The notes below the pieces were generated by a model. That model made no database searches. It saw nothing but the letters and a program-made list of their open reading frames with translations, and was not told the origin of the DNA. A stretch of DNA of 64,000 nucleotides, from positions 217,879 to 281,878 of the forward strand of contig NZ_LQIX01000045.1 in assembly GCF_001500045.1 (NCBI RefSeq), written 5' to 3'. Shown here in pieces: positions 50,285 through 58,664 of this stretch (the first letter of the stretch is position 1; each line of letters opens with the position of its first letter). This DNA is from Mycobacterium sp. GA-1199 (lineage in GTDB: Bacteria > Actinomycetota > Actinomycetes > Mycobacteriales > Mycobacteriaceae). The position numbers were made by a program, and so were the translations under genes.

Positions 50285-50303
50285 GCGTAGGAAGAAGGAA
50301 CAG

Positions 50304-51362
50304 ATGACGAACGCGATCGTCGTACGCGGCGCGAACAAGCACTACGGTGACTTCGCCGCATTGGACAACGTCGACTTCGAGGTGCCGTCCGGTTCGCTGA
50401 CCGCGCTGCTCGGGCCCAGCGGGTCGGGCAAGTCGACGCTGCTGCGGGCCATCGCGGGGTTGGATCAGCCCGATTCCGGCACGGTCACGATCAACGGCCG
50501 CGACGTCACGAACGTACCGCCGCAGCGCCGCGGTATCGGGTTCGTGTTCCAGCACTATGCCGCGTTCAAGCACCTGACGGTGCGCGACAACGTGGCGTTC
50601 GGCCTGAAGATCCGCAAGCGGCCCAAGGCCGAGATCAAAGAGAAGGTCGACAATCTGCTCGAGGTGGTGGGGCTGGCCGGTTTCCAGACCCGCTATCCGA
50701 ACCAGCTCTCCGGGGGCCAGCGTCAGCGCATGGCGCTGGCCCGCGCGCTCGCGGTCGACCCGCAGGTGCTGTTGCTCGACGAACCGTTCGGGGCGCTGGA
50801 CGCCAAGGTGCGGGAAGACCTTCGCGCCTGGCTGCGCAGGCTTCACGAAGAGGTGCACGTCACCACGGTGCTGGTGACGCACGATCAGTCCGAGGCGCTC
50901 GACGTCGCCGACCGGATCGCGGTGCTGAACAAGGGGCGCATTGAGCAGGTCGGCTCGCCCGGAGAGGTGTACGACTCACCCGCCAACGCGTTCGTGATGT
51001 CCTTCCTCGGCGCGGTGTCCTCGCTGAACGGCTCGCTGGTCCGTCCGCACGACATCCGCGTCGGCCGTAACCCGGACATGGCGATCGCCTCCACCGACGC
51101 TTCGGTGCAGTCGACGGGGGTGGTGCGGGCGATCATCGACCGAATCGTGATGTTGGGCTTCGAGGTTCGCGTCGAGTTGCACAGTGCGACCGACCAGACG
51201 CCGTTCACCGCACAGATCACCCGCGGCGATGCCGAGGCGCTGGGCCTGGAGGAGGGGGACACCGTCTACGTCCGCGCGACCCGGGTCCCCCCATTGCCGG
51301 GCGGCACACATGTCCCTCCGAGCGACACGGCCGACGACGACGAGGCGCTGACCAAGGCCTGA
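50304..51362 (+). CDS. cysA: Sulfate/thiosulfate ABC transporter ATPase
   Basis: Nucleotide-binding subunit, 352 residues. Walker A GPSGSGKST (about 36-44), signature LSGGQRQRMALARAL, Walker B LLLDEPFGALD and the switch His in VTHDQSEALD are complete. The C-terminal third is a TOBE regulatory domain as usual in CysA. AGAAGGAA ribosome-binding sequence before the ATG. Last gene of the operon; an 18-bp palindrome lies 17 nt after its stop. Confidence 0.96.
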   Translation: MTNAIVVRGANKHYGDFAALDNVDFEVPSGSLTALLGPSGSGKSTLLRAIAGLDQPDSGTVTINGRDVTNVPPQRRGIGFVFQHYAAFKHLTVRDNVAFGLKIRKRPKAEIKEKVDNLLEVVGLAGFQTRYPNQLSGGQRQRMALARALAVDPQVLLLDEPFGALDAKVREDLRAWLRRLHEEVHVTTVLVTHDQSEALDVADRIAVLNKGRIEQVGSPGEVYDSPANAFVMSFLGAVSSLNGSLVRPHDIRVGRNPDMAIASTDASVQSTGVVRAIIDRIVMLGFEVRVELHSATDQTPFTAQITRGDAEALGLEEGDTVYVRATRVPPLPGGTHVPPSDTADDDEALTKA

Positions 51363-51379
51363 GCCGGTCGCGGCCGAAG

Positions 51380-51397
51380 ATGGGGCAATTGCCCCAT
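51380..51397. promoter_or_regulatory. Perfect 18-bp palindrome after cysA
   Basis: ATGGGGCAATTGCCCCAT is fully self-complementary. It could be the cysA terminator (7-bp stem, AATT loop) or an operator for the methyltransferase gene that starts 35 bases later. Without a T-run neither can be preferred. Confidence 0.55.
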
Positions 51398-51431
51398 TCC
51401 GCGAGGCGCAAATGCTGGTTCAGTTGCTCGC

Positions 51432-52502
51432 ATGAACACCTCGAGTGCCCTGACCCAGGTCGATCCGGAGAAATTGATGGGATTCGTCTTCCGCGCGGTC
51501 GAGGAGGCCGGCGCGGCACTCAACTGCGCCCTCGTCGTCATGGGGGACCGCCTCGGGTACTACCGGTCGCTCGTCGAGCACGGGCCGAGCACCCCCGCAG
51601 AGTTGGCCGAGCGCACCGGCACCGACGAGCATTACGCCAGGGAGTGGCTCAACGCCCAAACCGCGGGCGCCTTCGTCGATTACGACCCGACGACCGAGCG
51701 CTATCGGTTGCCACCCGAGCAGGCTGTCGCCCTCGCCGACGAGACCAGCCCGGCCTTCGTGGGCGGTCTCTTCCAGATCGCCCACGGAACCGCATCGGAC
51801 GCTGGGCGCATCATCGAGGCGGCCCGCTCGGGCACCGGCGTCGGTTGGGGAGATCACAATTCCGACGTCCACGTCGGGTGCGAACGGTTCTTCCGCCCGA
51901 CCTACGCCGCACATCTGCTCGACGATTGGCTCCCGGCGCTGGACGGCGTCGTGGACAAGCTCGTACGAGGCGCCCGCGTCGCCGACGTCGGTTGTGGACA
52001 CGGGGTGTCGACGCTTCTGATGGGCCAAGCCTTTCCCGCCTCGACGTTCGTCGGCGTGGACGGCCATGCAAAGTCCATCGAGGTGGCTTGTGAGCGAAAC
52101 GGGACACCAGGAGTCGTCAGTTTCCGGACCGCGACCGCCGACGCGTTCGGGGGTGGACCGTATGACCTGGTGACGATGTTCGACTGCTTGCACGACATGG
52201 GCGATCCGATCGGCGCCGCACGTCACGTTCGGGAGGTCATCGCCGACGACGGAACCTGGATGGTGGTCGAGCCGGCCGCCGGTGACCGGGTGGAAGACAA
52301 TCTCAACCCGATCGGGCGTGCGTACTACGGCTTTTCCACACTGCTGTGCACACCGTCGTCGCTGGCGCAGCCGGTCGGGATGGCGCTGGGCACTCAGGCC
52401 GGCCCGGCCCGCATTCGAGACGTCGTGACGGCAGCCGGGTTCAGCCGGTTCCGGCTGGCCGCGCAGACGCCGTTCAACAACGTGTTCGAGGTCAGGCCCT
52501 GA
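51432..52502 (+). CDS. SAM-dependent methyltransferase with N-terminal winged-helix domain
   Basis: A 356-residue protein. The N-terminal third looks like a winged-helix dimerisation region (PSTPAELAERTGTDEHYAREWLNAQTAGA), common in small-molecule O- or N-methyltransferases, and the C-terminal part is a Rossmann methyltransferase with motif I VADVGCGHGVSTLLMGQAF, GVDGHAKSIE and FDCLHDMGDP. Substrate unknown. No operon partner: it is convergent with che1 (7 bases between stops). Not recalled at this place in H37Rv, so perhaps accessory. Confidence 0.85.
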   Translation: MNTSSALTQVDPEKLMGFVFRAVEEAGAALNCALVVMGDRLGYYRSLVEHGPSTPAELAERTGTDEHYAREWLNAQTAGAFVDYDPTTERYRLPPEQAVALADETSPAFVGGLFQIAHGTASDAGRIIEAARSGTGVGWGDHNSDVHVGCERFFRPTYAAHLLDDWLPALDGVVDKLVRGARVADVGCGHGVSTLLMGQAFPASTFVGVDGHAKSIEVACERNGTPGVVSFRTATADAFGGGPYDLVTMFDCLHDMGDPIGAARHVREVIADDGTWMVVEPAAGDRVEDNLNPIGRAYYGFSTLLCTPSSLAQPVGMALGTQAGPARIRDVVTAAGFSRFRLAAQTPFNNVFEVRP

Positions 52503-52509
52503 GGCTCGA

Positions 52510-53217
52510 TCAAGCGGCGGCCGCGGCGCCGGCGGTGACCGCGTCGTAACGGTCCATCACCGTCGCCGCGACGAGGTTGTGCGATCCGAGCGGCTCGGCC
52601 ATCGCAATGCCTTGTGCGGAAGCGTATTCGGCCACACGGTCGGTGATCCGGCCGTGGGCCAGGAACCACGGCGCGACGACCAGGCGTTCGGCACCGCGGG
52701 CACGTAGGCGATCGGCGGTTTCCGGGATGCTCGCATACGGCCCGGTGGCGAACGCGACTTCGGCTCCCGCCCAACGTGTTCCAGAGCGCAGGGCCTGGGC
52801 GACCGTGGCGGTCCGCGCGTTCGCGGCGGGGTGTGACGACCCGACCGCGACCACGAGGACGCCAAGGCCGTCGTCGTCGGGGGAGACCCCGAGCTCGGCC
52901 AACCGCTGCCGCAGCACGGTCAACAGCGCCGGATCCTCGCCGAGCACCTCGGCCCGGTCGACCACCGCACCCGCCTGCTCGACGACCGAGGGAATGTCTA
53001 CCCGCGCGTGAAATGCGCTGGCCAGCAGAAAGGGTACGACCACGGCCGGGTTGTGCAGACCGCTCAAAGTGTCGAGCAGGCTCGGGCCGTTCTGTTCGAG
53101 AAACGCCGGACGCACGTCGAGCCAGGGCCGCAGACGCCGGATCCGGCCCGCCACCGCATGCGTCACCGCCGCCGAACGCGGGTCGGCGCTGCCGTGCGCG
53201 GTCAGCACGAGGGTCAC
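52510..53217 (-). CDS. che1: Sirohydrochlorin ferrochelatase (CbiX type)
   Basis: Inserts iron into sirohydrochlorin to give sirohaem, the cofactor of the sulfite reductase coded in the same operon. The 235-residue protein has two CbiX repeats with metal-ligand His residues in VLTAHGSADPRS and, in each half, AFHARVDIP, GSSHPAANA, PWFLAHGRITDR. GTG start 7 bases after cysH ends. Corresponds to che1 (Rv2393) by order, although in H37Rv I recall it divergent from cysH. Confidence 0.9.
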   Translation of the reverse strand: MTLVLTAHGSADPRSAAVTHAVAGRIRRLRPWLDVRPAFLEQNGPSLLDTLSGLHNPAVVVPFLLASAFHARVDIPSVVEQAGAVVDRAEVLGEDPALLTVLRQRLAELGVSPDDDGLGVLVVAVGSSHPAANARTATVAQALRSGTRWAGAEVAFATGPYASIPETADRLRARGAERLVVAPWFLAHGRITDRVAEYASAQGIAMAEPLGSHNLVAATVMDRYDAVTAGAAAAA

Positions 53218-53224
53218 AGCGACC

Positions 53225-53938
53225 TCACGAGGCGTGCAGTCCGCATTCGATCTTGCCGGTACCGGCCCAGCGGCCGCTGCGCGGATCGGCGCCTTCCACG
53301 GGCTTCGCCGTGCACGGTGCGCAGCCGATCGAGGGATATCCCTCGTAGACGAGCGGATTGACGAGCACTCCGTTGGTGTCGATGTAGTCCTGCATGTCCT
53401 CGTCGGTCCAGGCCGCCAACGGGTTGATCTTCACCAGCCCGAAAGCCTTGTCCCAACTGATGAATGGCGCGTTGGCGCGCGTGGGCGCCTCGACGCGGCG
53501 GATGCCGGTCACCCAGGCCGAGTAGCCACGCAGCGCCGTCGAAAGCGGCTCGACCTTGCGCATCCGGCAGCACTCGTTGGGCTCGCGGGCGAACAGGTCC
53601 TTGCCGAACAGCTCGTCCTGCTGGGCCACGCTCTTCTCGGCCGTCACATTGGCGATGTTGACGTCGTAGACCGCCTCGACGGCGTCGCGGGTACCGATGG
53701 TCTCGACGAAGTGGTATCCGGTGTCGAGGAAAAGGATGTCGACGCCGGGCCGCACCTTGGCGGCCAGGTCGATCAACACCGCGTCCTGCATGTTCGACGC
53801 GACTACGTAATGCCCGCCGAAATTCTCGTCGGTCCAGCGCAGCAGGTCGTGCGCGCTCGCACCCTCGAGGTCTGCCGCGCCACGCTCGGCCAGCGCCTGC
53901 AGATCGGTCTCGGTCATCGCCGTGTTGTTGCCGGTCAC
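53225..53938 (-). CDS. cysH: Adenosine phosphosulfate (APS) reductase
   Basis: Reduces APS to sulfite with thioredoxin. The 237-residue protein carries the [4Fe-4S] ligands of assimilatory APS reductases, C123-C124 (NECCRMRK) and C206-x2-C209 (GCAPC), and the catalytic Cys232 in KIECGLH, which sets it apart from PAPS reductases lacking CC...CxxC. Phosphate-binding loops are in VVASNMQDAVL and LDTGYHF. GTG at 53938 overlaps the sirA stop (GTGA); an in-frame ATG 33 nt upstream lies inside sirA and is not preferred. Confidence 0.95.
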   Translation of the reverse strand: MTGNNTAMTETDLQALAERGAADLEGASAHDLLRWTDENFGGHYVVASNMQDAVLIDLAAKVRPGVDILFLDTGYHFVETIGTRDAVEAVYDVNIANVTAEKSVAQQDELFGKDLFAREPNECCRMRKVEPLSTALRGYSAWVTGIRRVEAPTRANAPFISWDKAFGLVKINPLAAWTDEDMQDYIDTNGVLVNPLVYEGYPSIGCAPCTAKPVEGADPRSGRWAGTGKIECGLHAS

Positions 53939-55617
53939 CGCAAATCCGCCTCGTCTGCTCGAATAGCCCACGTAGCGAAACGCTCGCCCTGCTCCCGTTG
54001 TTTCACGAAATTGCGAACGACCCTGTCGATGTAGTCACCGAGCTCGGTGGCCAGCACCTTGTGTTGACGCAACTTGCGGCCGAACCCGCTGTCCAGACCC
54101 AGGCTGCCGCCCAGGTGCACCTGGAAACCCTCGACCGAGTTGCCGTCGCCGTCGTCGACCATCTGGCCCTTGAACCCGATGTCGGCGACCTGGATGCGCG
54201 CGCAGGAGTTCGGGCAGCCGTTGATGTTGACCGTGATCGGCACGTCGAGTTGCGCGTTGATGTCCTCGAGCCGCTTCTCCAGCTCCGGAACCAGCACCTG
54301 CGCGCGGGTCCGCGTCTCGGTGAACGACAACTTGCAGAACTCGATACCCGTGCAGGCCATCAGGTTCTTGCGCCAGTGCGACGGCTCCGGCGGCAGCCCG
54401 AGCGCTTCGAGGCCCGCGGTCAGCTCGGCGAGCTTGTCGTCGGGCACGTCCAGGATGATCAGCTTCTGGTAGGGGGTGAACCGGATCCGGTCCGAACCCG
54501 CTGCCTCGGCGAGATCGGCCACCTTGGTCAGGATGGTGCCCGAGACCCGGCCCGCGATCGGCGCGACGCCGACGGCGTTGCGCCCGTTCTTCAGTTTCTG
54601 AACGCCCACGTGGTCGATCGGGTGCTTGACCGGTTCCGGTGCGGGCCCGTCGATCAGCTTGCGACCCAGGTACTCCTGTTCGAGAACTTCACGGAATTTT
54701 TCTACACCCCAGTCCTTGATCAGGAACTTGAGCCGGGCCTTGGACCGCAACCGTCGATACCCGTAGTCGCGGAACACCGCGGTGACCGCCTCCCAGACGT
54801 CGGGCACCTCGTCGAGCGGAACCCACGCCCCGAGCCGCTGCGCCAGCATCGGATTGGTCGACAGGCCGCCCCCGACCCACAGATCGAGCCCGGGGCCGTG
54901 CTCGGGATGGTTGACCCCGATGAAGGAGATGTCGTTGACCTCGTGGGCCACGTCCTGCAGACCCGAGATCGCGGTCTTGTATTTGCGCGGCAGGTTCGAG
55001 TATTCGGGGTTGCCGATGTAGCGCCGCACGATCTCGTCGAGGGCGGGCGTCGGGTCGAGCACTTCCTCGAGCGATTCGCCGGCCAGCGGCGAGCCCAGCA
55101 TTCCGCGCGGGCAGTCACCGCACGCCTCGGTGGTCTGCAGACCGTGCGCGGCCAGCCGCTCCCAGATCTCGGGCACGTTCTCGACCTCGAGCCAGTGGTA
55201 CTGCAGATTCATCCGGTCGGAGATGTCGGCGGTGTCGCGGGCGAAGTCGATCGAGATCTGGCCGAGCGTGCGCAGTGCGGCCGCCGACAGCGCCTTACCG
55301 TCGCAGCGCACCCGCATCATGAAGTACTTGGCCTCGAGCAGATCGGCGTTCTCGTCGCCGGTCCAGGTGCCGTCGTAGCCCTGCTCACGCTGGGTGTAGA
55401 GGCCCATCCAGCGGAACCGGCCGCGCAGGTCCTGCTTGTCGATGCCGTCGAAACCGGTCTTGGAGTAGATGTCGATGATGCGGGCGCGCACGTTGAGCGC
55501 GTCGTCGTCCTTCTTGAACTGCTCGTTGGCGTTGAGCGGCTCGCGGTAACCGAGCGCCCACTGACCCTCGGCACGGGTCTTCTTGGGGGCCTTCGGCTTG
55601 GATTCCGCGGTGGTCAT
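53935..55617 (-). CDS. sirA: Ferredoxin-dependent sulfite reductase
   Basis: Six-electron reduction of sulfite to sulfide using ferredoxin. The 560-residue protein has two symmetric nitrite/sulfite-reductase ferredoxin-like halves and sirohaem/[4Fe-4S] ligands in MACTGIEFCKLSFTET and NGCPNSCAR (Cx5C...Cx3C). The N-terminal extension (residues 1-20, Lys-rich) is common in mycobacterial SirA. GAGGAG lies upstream of the ATG. First structural gene of sirA-cysH-che1, preceded by a poly-cysteine uORF that should make expression respond to cysteine supply. Confidence 0.96.
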   Translation of the reverse strand: MTTAESKPKAPKKTRAEGQWALGYREPLNANEQFKKDDDALNVRARIIDIYSKTGFDGIDKQDLRGRFRWMGLYTQREQGYDGTWTGDENADLLEAKYFMMRVRCDGKALSAAALRTLGQISIDFARDTADISDRMNLQYHWLEVENVPEIWERLAAHGLQTTEACGDCPRGMLGSPLAGESLEEVLDPTPALDEIVRRYIGNPEYSNLPRKYKTAISGLQDVAHEVNDISFIGVNHPEHGPGLDLWVGGGLSTNPMLAQRLGAWVPLDEVPDVWEAVTAVFRDYGYRRLRSKARLKFLIKDWGVEKFREVLEQEYLGRKLIDGPAPEPVKHPIDHVGVQKLKNGRNAVGVAPIAGRVSGTILTKVADLAEAAGSDRIRFTPYQKLIILDVPDDKLAELTAGLEALGLPPEPSHWRKNLMACTGIEFCKLSFTETRTRAQVLVPELEKRLEDINAQLDVPITVNINGCPNSCARIQVADIGFKGQMVDDGDGNSVEGFQVHLGGSLGLDSGFGRKLRQHKVLATELGDYIDRVVRNFVKQREQGERFATWAIRADEADLR

Positions 55618-55728
55618 GGGGTGGCTCCTCGGTGGAGCCGGCGTTCGAATCGCGCGTGGTCACCGGTGGCTGTCCGGCGGCGCAGATCCGGCGGCCAGCT
55701 ATATGTACGGGTGGGCTGGGGACCTAGA

Positions 55729-55830
55729 TCAAGCGCAAGGCAGACAACAACAGGTACACACGCGCTTGAAGTCGACGTGCCGACGCGCCACCAGCGATAC
55801 ACGCTTGGGGAAGGTGCGGGCGGCAGTCAC
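55729..55830 (-). CDS. Cysteine-rich leader peptide, attenuator of sirA-cysH-che1
   Basis: A 33-codon leaderless uORF on the minus strand: GTG at 55830, TGA at 55731-55729, ending in VCTCCCLPCA, five Cys among the last nine residues. CACAAT (55843-55838) lies 7 nt upstream, so transcription starts at the GTG. It precedes sirA by 111 bases. This repeats the arrangement upstream of subI and fits the known class of mycobacterial cysteine attenuators. The anti-terminator or RBS-sequestering structure was not resolved by eye. Confidence 0.8.
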   Translation of the reverse strand: MTAARTFPKRVSLVARRHVDFKRVCTCCCLPCA

Positions 55831-55837
55831 GTCGCCA

Positions 55838-55843
55838 ATTGTG
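55838..55843 (-). promoter_or_regulatory. -10 box of the sirA attenuator transcript
   Basis: CACAAT on the minus strand, 7 bases, then GTG at 55830, the start of the cysteine-rich uORF. Confidence 0.55.
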
Positions 55844-55971
55844 CCACGAACTCCGCACCAGCCCTAACCGGGGGAGATTTGCGCTCATCGTGAGCAGAAC
55901 GTCGTCGAGAGTGCATCCGCGCATCGGAAGTTCGAGTGCACGCCTGGCCGAGTGCAATCTCGCGGCAGGCG

Positions 55972-55977
55972 GACAAT
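55972..55977 (+). promoter_or_regulatory. -10 box of hemW (leaderless)
   Basis: GACAAT, 7 bases, then ATG at 55985. The region 55844-55971 must serve divergent promoters for sirA and hemW. Confidence 0.5.
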
Positions 55978-55984
55978 CGTGGAC

Positions 55985-57178
55985 ATGGCCCCAACCGCAG
56001 CGCCCGGTAACGCCGCATCCGCGGCGGTGCTGCCGGCGATGACCCCCGCCCAGGGGCGGCCGTTCGGGGTTTACATCCACGTGCCGTTCTGCGCCACCCG
56101 CTGCGGCTACTGCGACTTCAACACCTACACGCCCGGCGAGCTGGGCGGCGCCAACCCCGACGGGTGGCTCGCCGCGTTGCGGGCCGAGGTGGCGCAGGCG
56201 GCGGCGCATCTGCGCCGCAGCCCCGAGGTCGACACCGTATTCGTCGGCGGAGGCACACCGTCGCTGCTGGGCGGGGCGGGCCTGGCCGCCGTTCTCGACG
56301 CGGTGCGCGCGCACTTCCCGCTGGCTGCCGGGGCCGAGGTCACCACGGAAGCCAACCCGGAATCGACGTCCCCGCTGCTGTTCGACCAGCTCCTGTCGGC
56401 CGGATACACGCGGGTCTCGCTGGGCATGCAGTCGGCGGCTCCGCACGTGTTGGCGGCCCTGGACCGGACGCATTCGCCGGGCCGGGCGCTCGCCGCGGCG
56501 CGCGAAGCCCGGGTCGCCGGGTTCGAGCACGTCAACCTCGACCTGATCTACGGCACGCCCGGGGAGTCCGACGACGACCTGCTGCGCTCGGTCGACATGG
56601 TCGTCGAGGCCGGCGTGGATCACGTGTCGGCCTACGCGCTGGTCATCGAGGACGGCACGGCGATGGCCCGGCGGGTGCGGCGTGGCGAGCTGGAACCGAC
56701 CGGCGACGACGTGTTGGCCCGCCGCTACGAGTTGGTCGACGAGCGTCTGGCCGCTGCCGGGTTCGTCTGGTACGAGGTCTCGAACTGGAGCAGGCCCGGC
56801 GGTGAGTGCCGGCACAACATCGGCTACTGGAACGGCGGCCAGTGGTGGGGCGCGGGACCGGGCGCGCACGGCTTCGTCGACGCGGTGCGATGGTGGAACG
56901 TCAAGCATCCGAGTGCGTACGCCCAGACGTTGACCGATGGCCGGCTGCCGGTGGCCGATTACGAGCACCTCGACCCCGGCACCCTGCACATCGAGGACGT
57001 GATGCTGCGGGTGCGGTTGCGCGACGGGCTGCCGACGAGCGTGCTGAGCGCAGCCGAGCGGGGGCGCGCCGCCGTCGCGGTCGCCGACGGGCTGTTGAGC
57101 CCGGTCGACGACCGCTTGGTGCTCACTGACCGCGGTCGGCTGCTGGCCGACGCGGTGGTCCGCGACCTGCTGGACTGA
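55985..57178 (+). CDS. hemW: Radical SAM haem chaperone HemW
   Basis: A 397-residue radical-SAM protein of the HemN/HemW family. The [4Fe-4S] motif is HVPFCATRCGYCDFN (CxxxCxYC), followed by FVGGGTPSLL and EANPEST. It lacks the fourth nearby Cys of true coproporphyrinogen oxidase (the CGC part of CxxxCxxCxC), which points to the haem chaperone HemW rather than HemN. Corresponds to hemN (Rv2388c) by order. Start at the ATG after a leaderless-type box. Confidence 0.9.
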   Translation: MAPTAAPGNAASAAVLPAMTPAQGRPFGVYIHVPFCATRCGYCDFNTYTPGELGGANPDGWLAALRAEVAQAAAHLRRSPEVDTVFVGGGTPSLLGGAGLAAVLDAVRAHFPLAAGAEVTTEANPESTSPLLFDQLLSAGYTRVSLGMQSAAPHVLAALDRTHSPGRALAAAREARVAGFEHVNLDLIYGTPGESDDDLLRSVDMVVEAGVDHVSAYALVIEDGTAMARRVRRGELEPTGDDVLARRYELVDERLAAAGFVWYEVSNWSRPGGECRHNIGYWNGGQWWGAGPGAHGFVDAVRWWNVKHPSAYAQTLTDGRLPVADYEHLDPGTLHIEDVMLRVRLRDGLPTSVLSAAERGRAAVAVADGLLSPVDDRLVLTDRGRLLADAVVRDLLD

Positions 57179-57238
57179 TCGCCGCAAAACAGCCGGGCTC
57201 GAAAATTCGCCCATAAGCTCACGCTCGCGCGCGCAACG

Positions 57239-57267
57239 TTGAACGATTCTGAGATGGACGTCGTTGT
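57239..57267 (+). promoter_or_regulatory. Candidate ECF-type promoter of the SigL-like operon
   Basis: TTGAAC (57239-57244), 17-nt spacer, CGTTGT (57262-57267) resembles the TGAAC-N16-18-CGT pattern of SigL-type promoters and lies 31 bases before the sigma gene, suggesting autoregulation. Confidence 0.5.
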
Positions 57268-57298
57268 GATCAGCGATGACGACTGCGGTGGATGAGCG

Positions 57299-57814
57299 AT
57301 GACTCCCGACCCCGCGCAGGCCGAGTTGCTGCGCGCGATTCACGACGAGCACAGCCAGGCGCTGCTGCGCTACGTTCTGCGGCTGACCCGCGGCGACACG
57401 CCGTTCGCCGAGGACGTGGTGCAGGAAGCGTTGCTGCGCCTGTGGCGCAAACCGGAGATCCTGCAACAGCCGGGTGACGCGGCGCGGGCATGGCTCTTCA
57501 CGGTTGCCCGCAACCTCGTCATCGACGACCGGCGCAGCGCGCGGTTCAGCCGGGAATTGCAGACCGATGACCTGCCCGAGCGTCCGTCGACCGTTGCGAT
57601 CGGGCCCGCGGTCGACAAATGGGTACTGGCGGAGGCGCTGAAATCGCTCAGCGCCGACCACCGCACCGCGATAGTGCGCGCCTACTATTTCGGGCAAACT
57701 ATCGCCGACATCGCTGAGCACGAGCGGATCGCACCGGGCACCGTCAAGTCCAGGCTCCATTACGGGTTGCGAGCGTTGCGGATGGCGCTGCAGGAAAGGG
57801 GGGTGGTCCAATGA
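57299..57814 (+). CDS. ECF RNA polymerase sigma factor, SigL-like
   Basis: A 171-residue ECF sigma factor with region 2 (ALLRYVLRLTRGDTPFAEDVVQEALLRLWRKPEI, core and -10 binding, about 20-53; ARAWLFTVARNLVIDDRRSARF) and region 4 (LSADHRTAIVRAYYFGQTIADIAEHERIAPGTVKSRLHYGLRALR, HTH about 120-165). Its phrases recall M. tuberculosis SigL rather than SigK or SigC. The anti-sigma gene overlaps by ATGA, and a promoter of the matching class lies upstream. I give no symbol because orthology was not tested. Confidence 0.9.
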   Translation: MTPDPAQAELLRAIHDEHSQALLRYVLRLTRGDTPFAEDVVQEALLRLWRKPEILQQPGDAARAWLFTVARNLVIDDRRSARFSRELQTDDLPERPSTVAIGPAVDKWVLAEALKSLSADHRTAIVRAYYFGQTIADIAEHERIAPGTVKSRLHYGLRALRMALQERGVVQ

Positions 57815-58518
57815 GCGACGAATTCGACCGGACACCCGTCTCCGACCTCGCCGAATGGGATGCGGCCTACGTACTCGGCGCGCTGAGCCCGGAGGATCGT
57901 CTCGCCTACGAGAACTTCCTCGCCGAGAACCCGGCGCGCGCCGCCGAGTTGGCCGGCCTGGCCGAGATGCCCGCGATGCTGGCCGCGCTCAGCCGCGAGG
58001 AGGCGGCGGCGCTGCTCGATGCGGACGAGGGGTCCGCTGTCGAGCAGTCCGCCGACGTCGCCTCGCTGGCGCAGGCCGCCGCCAAGCATCAGCGGCGGTC
58101 ACGCCGCACGATGCTCGCCGCGACCGTGGCGGTTGCGGCGGCCCTCGCGGTCCTCGGCGGTGTCGTCGGCGCCACGGTCTTCCCCCGCACCTCGTCGGTG
58201 CAGACCGTCGCGATGGAGCCCATGCAGCCCGGCCAGCGCCAGGGCCTGACCGCACAGCTGGCCGTCACCGAGAAGAAGTGGGGCACCGAACTCAACTGGG
58301 CCTGCGAGTACACCAAGGACTGGGCTCGCGACGTCGACAGCTACGACATCGTGGTGACGACGCACGACGGCGTGCAGACGGCCGTGGGTTCGTGGCGTCC
58401 GGCGGGCGACGAAGCGACCGGGTTGTCCGCGGCCACCAGCATCCCCACCGCGGAGATCCGCAGCATCGACATCCGGGTGTCGGGCAGCGACGAACCGCTG
58501 GCCGTCCGCACGTTGTAA
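57811..58518 (+). CDS. Membrane anti-sigma factor (RslA/RskA-like, zinc-free)
   Basis: A 235-residue membrane-anchored anti-sigma factor. N-terminal sigma-binding domain (WDAAYVLGALSPEDRLAYENFLAENP), one transmembrane helix (about 107-127, AATVAVAAALAVLGGVVGATV) and a C-terminal extracytoplasmic domain of the RskA type. In SigL's partner RslA the N-terminal domain has HxxxCxxC; here the matching place reads FLAENPARAAEL with no Cys, so redox-sensitive zinc release cannot be the signal. Regulated proteolysis of the RskA type is the better guess. Confidence 0.88.
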   Translation: MSDEFDRTPVSDLAEWDAAYVLGALSPEDRLAYENFLAENPARAAELAGLAEMPAMLAALSREEAAALLDADEGSAVEQSADVASLAQAAAKHQRRSRRTMLAATVAVAAALAVLGGVVGATVFPRTSSVQTVAMEPMQPGQRQGLTAQLAVTEKKWGTELNWACEYTKDWARDVDSYDIVVTTHDGVQTAVGSWRPAGDEATGLSAATSIPTAEIRSIDIRVSGSDEPLAVRTL

Positions 58519-58664
58519 GGGTTCGGATGCGGCGGCCCTGACCACCGGGGATAGACGTCGCGGCAAGCCAATTCGAACGTGACCGGCACCACGTTCGCGG
58601 GGCCTGCGTAGGTCCCCCAAATGAGCCCGGTTATGCCAGTATGGCCGCCATGGCGTGTGGCTTC

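Noticed and set aside
55863..55871. CCTAACC as half of an IdeR box near sirA/hemW
   Set aside because: The other half does not match the consensus; few positions agree.
55724..57835. 703-codon minus-strand frame opposite hemW and the sigma gene
   Set aside because: Shadow across two well-supported genes.
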